Shown here: positions 12,701 through 23,431 of the stretch, in pieces
Numbering within the stretch: the stretch's first letter is position 1
Layout: every line of letters begins with the position of its first letter
Assembly: GCA_945859605.1 (NCBI GenBank)
Contig: OX243811.1
Coordinates: 55,860,069-55,924,068 of the forward strand
Source: Lumbricus rubellus
Lineage: Eukaryota; Annelida; Clitellata; Crassiclitellata; Lumbricidae
DNA: 64,000 bases
Direction of reading: 5' to 3'
Made by a program: the position numbers and the translations under genes
The notes under the pieces: generated by a model
Databases searched by the model: none
What the model was told of the DNA's origin: nothing
The model's input: only the letters and a program-made list of their open reading frames with translations

Positions 12701-15700
12701 AAAACTATAATAAAATCACATTTTGCTAATTAATTTAATGCTATTAGACATAAGATATAATAACAACCATAAAAATGATGATTGCTTAATCAATTTTCTA
12801 ACTAGTATAATACTCTACAGTTTGATAACTGAAATGTAAGCTCTTCAAGTCTTCATGTCATGTTAGTTGATCATTTGAAAATATCTGCTTAACACATGCA
12901 TGTGCAGAATTCATTTGAAATTTACCACCCTTTTAAAATGATAACATCACTCACGATCTGGACTGACACCTAAGACCTAAGTGGCCAAACTACACAATTT
13001 CTTAAGTACTACCACTGCATCATTTGTTTAGTGAAGACTTCAGCCTACAAAGAACTTCAAGAATGAAACAGATCTACTAACTTTGGCATTGTTCTTTAAA
13101 TCCTGAGTAGAGCCAGATGCAGACTCTGTGGCTTCTAAGACATTAACAGAAATAAACCAAATTCATTATTTATAAACAGAGGTTCCTTAGCAAAGGAAGT
13201 TAATAAGCAACAACAACGCAATGTACAAATGTACACTGAAGTGTTCTAACAGCACAAAACTTGCAGCCATAACCTACACTCTACTAAAATAAGAGTTACT
13301 GCTTATGATACAGTAAGTGCTTTTAAGCCAAAAAAAGTTCTGGATCCATCTATTAAATACTGGAATTTGTATTTATGATAACAAAGCATCATGCGATATA
13401 AAAAAATTCAATAGGGGTAAAACCCATCATAGCCTAAGCATATTATGTTAAACAATGGTTATATCATTGGTGATTAAGGAAACACAGAAAGAATCATTGG
13501 CAAGTTTAGCATATTAACCACACAGCAAATTATACATATTGGTGCAAGCTGCAGTTTGATAACTGAAATGTAAGCTCTTCAAGTCTTCATGTCATGTTAA
13601 CTAGTTGATCATTTGAAAATATCTGCTTAACACATAAATGTGCAGAATTCATTTGAAATTTACCACCCTTTTAAAATGATAATATCACTCACGATTTGGA
13701 CTGATTTCGTCTGCTTCATGGCAGTGACGCTTAGCACGAGATTCATTACCCTACATAAAAAAGTACAACATTTACACACAAGATTAATAACATTTCCTTT
13801 AAACATGCGAAAATCAAATACAAGCATAAAGTTTCCTTATTTGTTGAATGGAGCATCAACCTTTCGTGTCATAAAACCAATGTATAATGTTTACATGAGG
13901 ACAAGTTTTCTTAAACTATACACAAGCATAATAAAGCCTTAATTTTTTCCAGTGACTACCCAAGTAAGTTAGGTTTTAAATTAATTAACTACCTTTGAAA
14001 GTGCTGCAATGTATAGTGTTGCTAACACACAAGGCACCAGTCAGTTCCTTGTGTGTTGCAATAGATTCAGCAACAATATCAATTCCACAGCCAATCGATA
14101 CCCATACACATCTTCTGAGCAAAGTAACTGGGGAAATAATGCAGAGAGCAGCAGCCTCAAAAGAACAGTGCAGTGTAATATATATGAAAATTATAAATAG
14201 CTTCAAAGACAATAAATGTTAAAAAGAAATTCACAGAACTTATATACTGACACTTCCCGTTTCCTTTAGTCTTTTCGACGATCTTCGTCTCGCATTATTA
14301 CTCGGCTGATCTTCAGTGGCCGTCTGACCTGGCTTCAATCCAAATCCAGGATCTTTGCACAACAACTCCTGCAGTTGCTTAATTTTATTTCTGTTGCAAA
14401 CAAAACGAAAACTGTAAGTATCTAAGTGGCCATTCATATATTAGGTATGCAAAAAATTCATATTTTCAACCCATCCTCCAGTACGCACCCATTCATTTCG
14501 TTAAACCCCCTTTCCCCATGCAGAGAACTTTGCATAAGTACAAATAAGCTTCTAATCCCCATACAACAAAGGATATTTTAGCTAGCCATCTATGAGAGAT
14601 GTATTTTACTATAAGCTACAACATACTTTTGTAAAACATCATACTGCTAGCTAAAATTGCTAACTTTTATGGTTCACTACTCAGATCGGAACAGAATATA
14701 ATTTTAATGCAGTCATATGCCATCGGACAACTATAGGATAATACAGAGTTATAAATAGATGATGGCAAACTTAAAAATCTACAGAGGGTTCACTAAAAAA
14801 TTGTTCCTGAAGAAATAATCTTCCTGCACTAGTTACAATTCACAACATACCCTCTGGAACGCGTTGCAGTTGAAGGCGTACCAGCTGCAGAGCTGCTAGA
14901 GTTCGGAGGAGTAGTGACGACAGTGGAGGAGGAAACTGATTGCAAATCTCTCATCTTCGATCTTGTGCATCTCAGTCCATCTGTAACTGCGACTCCAACC
15001 AGTTTGACGTCTTCTTTCGCTACACGTTGCGATTCTTTCTTAGTCGGTGGACTCACAATCTGCTGTGTGTCCTTTGATTTGGACTTTGTGGCCCTAGCTG
15101 GCAATGCATCAGTCGACGGAGGTGGCATAGTTCCACCTACGTTTACCACTTCAGAATTCTTGTTTCGCTGAGTACGCTGTGCTTTCGATTTAACCCCTTG
15201 CGTTCTGGCTGGTGGTGGAGTGCTCTCTATTTCGTCATCGCTTGACATGTCAACTTGAATCGACTCATTTTTCATTTCTACGTCATCACCGTCCATCACT
15301 TCAGACTGCTTGCGGTTCTTGGTAGCAGCAAGCAACTAGCAAAAAATGCATCATACATAAAAACTGAAGGTAAAATATTTCGGTAAAAACAGAAGTTAGA
15401 CTGCAATAGCACAACAACAAAAAACAATGTAACAACTAAGTGTTGAGCTTGAGGTTTCATCTAAACATCAGCAGAGAAAATTACTCCATGGTTATTATAA
15501 AATGTCTTGTAAATTTAAAAATGCGAATACTAAAGACTAAAATGTCAACGACAGCTACAATAAATTTATCTTAGAGGGCCTTATGTGTCAGTGCCATCTG
15601 TCCCAGATTGTAGATTCCTTTGCTCTGTCACACAAGGTGACCTGGTTTTTCCTACATGGTTCAAACCTCCACAGTTCATGAAACCTTCGCTGTGGTTGGT

Positions 15701-18700
15701 CCATCGATCTGAAATAAGTTCGTTCTACCTAGCAATGAACTTCTTGTTTTTGCCCCTTATCCACAAACACCTGAAAGATTCTCTTTGATTGTGGTTTGGT
15801 GTTGCATAGTTGGGAGCGCCTCTGAAGAATTTCTCCTGAAGTCGCACTATAAAAATTCACAATTCTGGTTACAACAGTATTTTAAGACTGAAACATCTTG
15901 ATAGGTAAGAAATCAGATGGTTGAGGTTTCACTGGACCTGTACTTCTCACCATTATAGATTTCAAGATAAAAATGAATCGGTAAGAAATATCCAGGTTCA
16001 TAGTCTGAATGGATCCACTCAAGTACTGCTGTAATTTAATAGTGAATCAGTTAATAACTATACTTGCAAGGGGATGATTTAGAAGGAAATTTACTTGTGA
16101 TTTTGAAACGTACCCTCTTGGATGCCTTGATGCTAAGACGCTTTGAATTTCTTTTGGTCGCAGATGCCCTTTTGACCTTCAACCGTGTCGAGTTTCGTCT
16201 CAAACCATTCTTAGAATTAGAGACACGACTACGACTCTGCTCTCTCTTAGCCAATGGCTGCTGTGACGTCTGCTCAGACATTTCTGAAGACACACCAGGT
16301 GGATTCGGTTGCTGGTTAGCCGAGGCAGACGGCTTTTTCATCTGTTCAGGATTCAAACTAAAAGCACAGAATATGAGGCATTCAATGCAACACAGGAAGT
16401 AAAATTCTGCCCTTAAATTGTCTTCCTTGTGCCATATATGTCATTTGAACATTTGACATGCTCAAAGTCAGCAACACAAATCCCATGCAACATATTTAAA
16501 ATCACTGATTGCACTACAAACACTTCTTTCATATAAATTCTATTGAGAATAAGTTTTAGTATCTGAAAAGCTCACAGTGCACAAAAACATTTCTTCTACA
16601 TACTCCATCCAGAGAATGAACCTTGTCAAACATTATATATGCTAAAAACAGAAGAGATGAAACTCAGAGAATGATAGGGCTCATCATTAACTTAACATCA
16701 TTAACTGTGATGCTACCAAAGGAGAGACATGACTGAAAAATATTCTCAACAATTGTACAATACACTACGACAAAATGCTATAGCCCTGAACTGTCATAAT
16801 GAGTGTAATACATACGAAAATGCTGCAAGTTTCTTCTCCTCTGGTGAACCCTTGTCTTTGTCAGACTGTTTAATGTCATCTGAAGTCTCTGTTGGGGCGG
16901 TAGTCAAGCTTGGAACAATTGAGCTCAATGCAGACTTCACGTATCCAAACAGTTTTCTTGCAGAACTTGGAGTGTAGTCATTTGAAGGGTTGGTTTTTGA
17001 AGACAGCACTGATGAAGCTTTGTAGTTCTATACACATAAGAACCGACGGAGCATGTGATTCATAAGTCAGATATTTAACCATAAACATTACCGCAATTCG
17101 AGGAAACAATATCAGCAGCACAATTCTCAAGATAGTAAGCTACATTGACATTTTGAAAAAACCCAGTAATTTATGTTTTAATCTAAAAAAACAGTGGTAA
17201 AAGTAAATCTTTTATCAGCTTACCCCATCCAGAACTGCTGCTGCCATGTTAAGCACATCTCTGGAGTTCAACGGCTGACGAACTTCTAATTCATTTGAAG
17301 CTTTAAATTCAGCTCTGTTCAAGTTTTCCTTGCCTTGTTCTGCATTCTTCACCTCAATGGAACTACTATCTGCAGCACATTCCTTAGAAGCGGCTGTCTG
17401 GTCAGACACTCTTTGTTTGGCGTTCTCATTTCGTGCATCCTCTTCCTCGTTAACATCCTCAAGTCTACTGGTCTCATTCAGCATGAGAGAATCGTCAAAC
17501 AAGTTAACCTTCTTACTTGCTTTTGAAGCTTTCTTCCTAAAACAATAATTGATCAAGCAGAATTTTATTGAATGAACATCTAAAAAAACTAAACTAATAC
17601 TATCATATTAACAAGCAGAAATTACACATGACCAGATATTCAAAACAGAATCATCCTGAGTTTCTTATTGATACCATTGCTCTCGTACTGGCCGGGAAAT
17701 GTGTTTCAGCCATCCAAGTGCTCAAAACCCTATATTTTAATCTCAGAAGCAACAAATAATTTTCAGATAACTAAAAGGTGCAGCACATTGTACACTATTA
17801 GTACATTCGGAAGCCAGAACTCTGCAAGGTGTCTTGCATATGCATTATGCACACATACACATAATTGTACAAGAAATGTAAAGAGCTAATTAATCAAATA
17901 TCCCAAAGATGACGTAACGGAAGGCAAGCAAAATAAAACCTGCCTTGTTTTCTTAGCTGGAAGAATCTCCATACTAATGTCAGCAATGTCACTGTTGACG
18001 GCAGCATTTGATCTCAACGTACGTTGACAACGACGTGTTCGAGACTTCGCAGACGGAGTCTTCGGCAACATTTTTATGTCTTCTCTAAACATCATTGAAA
18101 GACTGACATTAACAATCCAAACTGACTGGTAGACATCTCACAGCAAAACAATAGGTATAATTTTTAATACAGCAGTAGCATGTAATAAGATCAGACAAAA
18201 GATGTTATATCAGTTAGTTAGTTTGTCTTAGCTTTGGCATACCCAGTTTCTGAACTGATCAGTCATCATTATTACATGCCACATCTTTTAGCAAATACAA
18301 AGAGTCATAAATCTTACATAACGTAAATATTAAAATTTATACAGGAACATCAGTAGCCATCTACTACTAGAATGTTTTAGATCTTCGTTTTATTTAAACC
18401 TTTATTTAACAAATTTGGCAGTCTTAAGGCAAGGCTCTGCGGACCAGAAAAGCATTGTTAGTAGGTCAAAAATGGACCACATGTCGGTTCTGTGACATCC
18501 CTGTTTTAGTCAGGCTTAAAACATCCAAATGTTTCACAAAGGCCCATGGATATGAGAGGTGATTTAACTGTAAAACTATCGAAACATATAAATGAAAACT
18601 TCATAACCCCCTTTATGATCGTCATTTATACACACCACAAGATTAGCATCGCTAATAAAAGCATTGCACTTTAAGACACTTTAGGTACAATCATCTTCCA

Positions 18701-18960
18701 CTAATTTTTATCTAAACACCCACATGCAATTTTAAACATAAAACACTTTTTCAGCTTTTATATATTCACATTTAGGAATGACAGGAACCACTGAAAAAAA
18801 CTCACACTGCCAACGTTTTCTTTGCTTCAGCAATCACTTCACCAACCCAGACATACATATCACCAAGTCGCAAATCAAATCCTTTCAGGACTTTGACCGC
18901 TGCTTCGTGTACTTGCCATCCCAACGGCTGAGAGTCGTATGGATGCTTTGCAGAAGACAT
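6759..18960 (-). CDS. INCENP: Inner centromere protein INCENP (chromosomal passenger complex scaffold)
   Basis: INCENP scaffolds Aurora B, survivin and borealin at centromeres and the spindle midzone. Nineteen coding exons join in phase into 1069 aa (human 918). In order: 18960-18806, 18084-17944, 17536-17224, 17027-16816, 16357-16114, 15335-14851, 14390-14248, 14021-13993, 13750-13693, 13134-13078, 12409-12327, 11691-11579, 11115-10984, 10484-10400, 9957-9743, 9389-9290, 8925-8606, 7519-7383, 6946-6759. The N-terminus has a CEN-box-like segment (VWVGEVIAEAKKTL), then MLPKTPSAKSRTRR, matching the vertebrate LMPKTPSQK site. Residues about 640-900 form a charged Glu/Arg/Gln helix. The C-terminal IN-box is clear: SYEMTP, DLNSEDSTDDESQPRKKIP, LWAQG and KRTSSANW, which retains the Thr-Ser-Ser site Aurora B phosphorylates. 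The exon 2 donor (GC), exon 8 and the exon 10 donor are inferred from phase. A 5' UTR junction is possible at 18981/18982. Confidence 0.95.
8606..11691 (-). other. INCENP charged helical domain (exons 12-17)
   Basis: Six consecutive exons encode almost uninterrupted Glu/Lys/Arg/Gln heptad-like sequence, such as RRQEEERRLRQERERQEEQ. In INCENP of other animals this region is a long coiled coil or single alpha-helix that binds microtubules. Composition makes it prone to spurious open frames on the opposite strand, seen at 9679-9993. Confidence 0.85.
12818..12966. repeat. Direct duplication inside INCENP, copy A (intron 10)
   Basis: Near-identical to 13552-13704. It begins with CAGTTTGATAACTGAAATG and ends with CACGATCTGGACTGA. 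It reproduces the exon 9 splice-donor region (minus strand) without the rest of the exon. Confidence 0.9.
13552..13704. repeat. Direct duplication inside INCENP, copy B (exon 9 edge plus intron 9)
   Basis: This is the partner of 12818-12966, differing by a few substitutions and a 4-base indel. It contains the genuine exon 9 donor (GTGAG, minus strand, from 13692) and the last 12 coding bases of exon 9, so it is likely the source copy. Confidence 0.9.
15590..15880 (+). mobile_element. Non-LTR retrotransposon 3' end (LINE fragment) in INCENP intron 5
   Basis: Broken translation resembles the tail of a CR1/L2-like ORF2 (ETFAVVGPSI followed by N-K and a PERFSL-type end). It is followed by a 3' tail, AGCGCCTCTGAAGAA..CTGAAGTCGCACTATAAAAATT, that recurs at 21880, 31200 and 35140. 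The frames are interrupted. Confidence 0.5.
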
Positions 18961-19859
18961 TATGTCACACAACGTCATGGACTAAAGGAAAGATATCCTA
19001 CAATAATAAAAGTACACCAGATAATTACGATATTAGATAAATAGAACCCATTTTTAAAAAACCATTCACAATCAATCGTGAAATTAATACTTTTTAAACA
19101 AACTCAAAACAAGGATGTGCACCTAATCAGATCAGATGATATCCAACATACAAGAAAATTGTGAAGCAACATTAATCAACAAAAATTAACTTAAAATTCT
19201 AAACCATCTATCGTGCATTTTAACATATCAAACAAATATTTAACATTTCCACAGTCACAAAATCTTTGGGATGCCTCAAAAGTTTCAGAGTGCATGATTC
19301 ATTCAATCATCTGTGAATTTCTATATATAGTATCTCTTCAAAAGAACTACTCAGAGGACTCCCAATTCCAACATGACGAAAAGTAGCCTTTGAATTGAAT
19401 AATAAATGCTTCGGTAAAAGTCTCAGGCAGCAGCGCAGCTGTGGAGCCCATTCCAGACCGTGCTGGACACACCATTAAAAACACTCAATTCTGCAGAGTT
19501 GCAGTTTGTGCAAATGGAACGAAGAGCACTCTCTTCTTTGCAGAGAGGAGGGGCGACAACCTTGCATAGTGTACAACACCAAGGGCTAACACTACAATAT
19601 TTACTTATCTCAATTATACTGGAAGGTTTTTGGCAAGCCTATTACGACTACTGTTGACAATTGAATTAATCTCAACAGCATAGTATGGTCACCCCAGAAC
19701 GTTTTCACAGACAGCTACACCAGATCGTGTCAACAGTTTTTTTTATAGAAAACCCCAAAATAAGCAAGTAATTAACAACAGAACCAAAGGCTGATTTTAA
19801 AAGCAATCATTTTGCTTTCTTTACTTGTAATTTTCTAAACTATTCTTACATCATCATAT

Positions 19860-20108
19860 CATCCTCTTAAATCCTAGCCACATTCTTCACGATCTCCTTC
19901 CTTTTCAAAGGTTACTCCTTACAATACTCGACCTCGGCCACATAATCTAACTCTTCCAAGAGTTGATTCTTTTGCCAAAAGAAGTTTTATTATGCAAAAG
20001 TTGTATAACCTTGCATAAATGTTTTTTATATATTGTTATTTTTACTCTGTAAACTACTGTGCGTTTGCTGGTGGTCAAATAAATAATATTTTTACTTACT
20101 TACTTATT
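19860..20108 (+). mobile_element. Non-LTR retrotransposon 3' end with (ACTT)n tail
   Basis: Broken plus-strand translation reads like the conserved end of jockey/CR1-type ORFs (YNTRPRPHNLTLPRVDSFAK then RSFIMQKLYNLA). It is followed by a short UTR, an AATAAATAAT-like stretch and a CTTACTTACTTA tail. It is truncated at the 5' side. Confidence 0.5.
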
Positions 20109-20745
20109 ATAGAAAGTAGCCTTACTTTGGGATGCCTTCAAAAACAGATACATTTTTAAGCTCATTAATTGTTGAATGCCTAATATCACTTTTTTGCTGC
20201 ATATCTGCTAAATACCTGCAGCATGCAGTAATCTACTTTGACACAACGTGGTCGCCATTTTATTTGTTTTTCAGCGCTGTCGCAGATGCGCCCAACCCCT
20301 CTCGTCTCTCAACCTCCCTACTCTCAGATTTAACACTCTTCTGAGAATCCCGAAAACAAGTATAACAAACAAATCATTTATTATATCTGGAAATTATATC
20401 GGAATGAAATTTGAACATGTATATAATCTTTGTTTTCACTTTGAAAAAATATATTTTGGAGATTCAATAGAGAAACACTTACGGAAGTTGGGTCTATGCA
20501 CCGTACACAGTATACATCTCATTAAAAGGCCTGCGCTATAAACAATTCAAACACCGAATATCCTAGACATCTTGCCTCAAAATATAGAATTCGTGACATG
20601 TGTTAGAGTAAGCAAAACTTTACAGAAACAACAATAAACCTAAAAAAACTTAGATGTACCTTTTCAAATTTTAGCGGAGATCGGCATCCAATAGAAATCC
20701 AGGATTGAAAAATCGACTGGTTCTCTGTTTTTTTATAAGGTCGAT

Positions 20746-21202
20746 CAGCGTTGCCACTCTGAAAAATAACAAAACCCAACTTGGCCGGTAAAAAAAGCCA
20801 AGAAAACCCAAGTTCCCCAAATCTTCCGAAATTTTCACATTTTCGTCAAAAAAATTTCTGATGACCTTTTTTTTAGTCACCCGGCAAAATTTTTCGGAAA
20901 TTTTTATTTTTCTCCATTTAGCCGTCCAAAAAGTTGATGACCTTTTTTTTAGTTATTCGGCCCAAATTTTAAAAAATGGCGAACACTTTCCGGTTCGCAA
21001 GCAAAAAACCCAAGCTTTTGCCTGAAAAACCCAAGTTTTTTTCGAAAAACCCCCATTTCCCAAGTTTCGAGAAAAAACCAAGATTTTTGTGGCCGAAAAA
21101 ACCCAAGAAAAACCCCAAGTTCTTCGCAAAAAACCCCATTTCCCAAGTTCGGATTTAAAAAACCCAAGATCTTGTAAAAAAAACCAAGGAGTGGCAACGC
21201 TG
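20746..21202. mobile_element. hAT-type MITE (457 bp)
   Basis: Terminal inverted repeats are CAGCGTTGCCACTC and its reverse complement GAGTGGCAACGCTG. The flanking octamers AGGTCGAT and AGATCGAT match at 7 of 8 positions, consistent with an 8-bp target duplication. The interior is made of repeated AAAACCCAAG/CCAAGTTT words and two copies of a TTGATGACCTTTTTTTTAGT-like block. It has no coding capacity. Confidence 0.75.
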
Positions 21203-21470
21203 AGATCGATTCGTCAAATCGTCCGAAAGACGTCGTGCGTTTGCTTGATGCTTCAACAGCAAAAAGCACCTTTACTAAAGCAGCCCTCTGCTTTTACCTT
21301 AGGCTAATATATTCTCATATACTTTAATATATTCTCATATACTGGCAATCGTAACCGTAATCTTGAGATCTATACAATAACATCTCTGAAAACAAAAAAA
21401 TAGTAGAACCAGCTCAACGAGCTTATTCACAGAGGCAGTCAAAAATTCACACTGAATCGATATTCATGTA

Positions 21471-21605
21471 GGGTCAGTGCTTAAAGTGCAGAAAAAGAAG
21501 TGCCTGGACGCTCATCACTTCTCCAGACTCTACTGTCCAAATAAGTGGCAGGACAGCGTTGAGATTTCAAAATAAGTGCCTGGACTTAACCACAGCTAGG
21601 CGCTC
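21471..21605. repeat. Old dispersed repeat, copy 1
   Basis: Shares GTGCTTAAAGTG, GAAAAA.GAA, then GGACG and a final TTTCAAAATAAGTGCCTGGA-like block with 25268-25408. Divergence is high and no ends could be set. Confidence 0.5.
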
Positions 21606-21879
21606 AATCAAAACAAAATCGGAGACTCAGACGAAGTGTTAGACAGACATGGATGCTGTTTACAGTTGTAACGGCGTGTGAGGTAGGAGGAATTAGCCTA
21701 CATCATCATAGATTGGTCACACGAGTGACACGACTTTACATTAAAAAGATTATTAGTTTTCCCCCTTATAGGCCTATTAGCCTATAGCCTACTACAAATA
21801 TAGCTCTGGCCTACTAGGCCTATTCTTCGTTCAGATAGTCAGAGTAACACCACATATAGTATATTACAGTAATATACTA

Positions 21880-21950
21880 GCGCCTCTGAGGAGTTCTCTT
21901 GAAGTGGCGCTATTTAAATGTTCGATTACAATTACAATTACAATTACAAT
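21880..21950 (+). repeat. LINE/SINE 3' tail with (ATTACA)n
   Basis: GCGCCTCTGAGGAGTTCTCTT then GAAGTGGCGCTATTTAAATG is followed by about five ATTACA units. The same tail occurs near 15815, 31200 and 35140. Confidence 0.6.
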
Positions 21951-22112
21951 ACTATGTGGTAACACTGTTCTGTTCAAACAGCGGTGGAATTAAAGATGTT
22001 CAGTCTTAAATATATTCGCAATCTTTGTGTTGGCCGATAAAATGGGTCACAAATGATTTTAACAGTTCTCGCTTGAAAATGTTTGAGGTGTTGTTATATA
22101 ATTTGGAGAAAA

Positions 22113-23397
22113 ATGTCTGTTATTTTAGAAACGTCATCTGGGGACATTACAATTGACCTTTACGTTAAAGAGCGGCCTAGATGTGAGTAAACATGTTGTG
22201 CATATTGGCGTAGTTATAGTAAGCGGGCCCCTATGTGTTGGTTATTTTGCATATTTAGGATTTTCGGTGTTCATCGAACGATTCGCGGCGCGATCTCGCG
22301 GATCTCTGAAATCTATCTTCTAAATATATGCATTCCTTAGCTAGGCACAGCATGATTTTGCTATGGTTATTGTTAATATAATTATGGGCGATCATGTATG
22401 TACTATCAGGGGACGAAAAATACAGTCTTTTGCTATCAATCCACCAGAGTTTCTAATGGCTAAACTAACCCTAACACTAACCCTAACCGACCCTCACGAT
22501 GCCTAGCCTGAACCTAACCGACCCTCACGAAAAAGACGTACAATGACAGTGCTGACGGCACTGCAAAAGACACTGTAATTTTCGTCCCCTGATATTACAT
22601 GATCGCCTAATTATGTAGTAAATACTTTGTAACCTTGGGATTGATTGAAGGGTTGAAAGTGCATGTATTGTGTTTGTTTTTGTTGTAGGCTGTCTGAATT
22701 TTCTAAAGCTGTGTAAAGTGAAATATTATAATTTCAGTTTGTTCCACAGTGTTCAGGTATATTTTATATTAATTTTTTAACATTTGATAGATTTGCTATT
22801 ATTGACATTTGACTTCTGACAATATTTCTTATACTTTTGTATATGTGTTGAAATGTTGGACGATGCAAAAGCAAGATGAGAAAAGAATTATTAGAGCAGA
22901 TGTTCAAGAAACAACAGGAATGAATCTGGAACAACTAAGAGAAGCGACATCAGTAAGAAAGCAATGGAGAAGGCTGGCCTTAACGATCGCTAGAGTTCAA
23001 CGAACTGACAGCACAAGGTGACAAGGTGAGAGCAGAAATGAGTTGGCTGCAGAAGATCGCAGGGATTTCAGGACTATAGAAAATAAAAACATTGGTATAT
23101 TGACAATTGTCGGGCATGCACACAACTCTGCTAGATGAAAAACTCGGCTGGGTTGGACACGTAGAGAGAATTCCAATTGGCCAAATTTCACACCATGCAC
23201 TACATGCAAGATTTGAAAGAAAAGAAACTAACCAGACCAAGACTAGGTTGGATGGATATTATAAATGAGGTCATTACATCACTTGGACTAACACTAAGAG
23301 AAGCAATGGACTTTACAATTAAACGAGGACAATATGGATAATTTATTCATACCCACCGCACACAAGTGACCGTCCACAAATGACCAGTATCAGGAAC

Positions 23398-23431
<34 letters not shown>

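Larger units (their letters stand above)
18961..22112. other. Divergent intergenic region between INCENP and PPIL4
   Basis: No coding exon is supported. The region should hold both promoters. Nothing like a TATA box can be assigned with confidence. It contains a LINE 3' end (about 19860-20105), a hAT MITE (20746-21202), a short tandem duplication of AATATATTCTCATATACT (about 21305-21342), one copy of an old dispersed repeat (about 21471-21605) and a LINE tail (21880-21950). Confidence 0.6.

Noticed and set aside
13078..13082. GTTAGT donor for INCENP exon 10
   Set aside because: It leaves exon 10 in phase 0 and breaks the frame into exon 11; the GTAGAT site four bases further preserves phase, though it is a weaker match.
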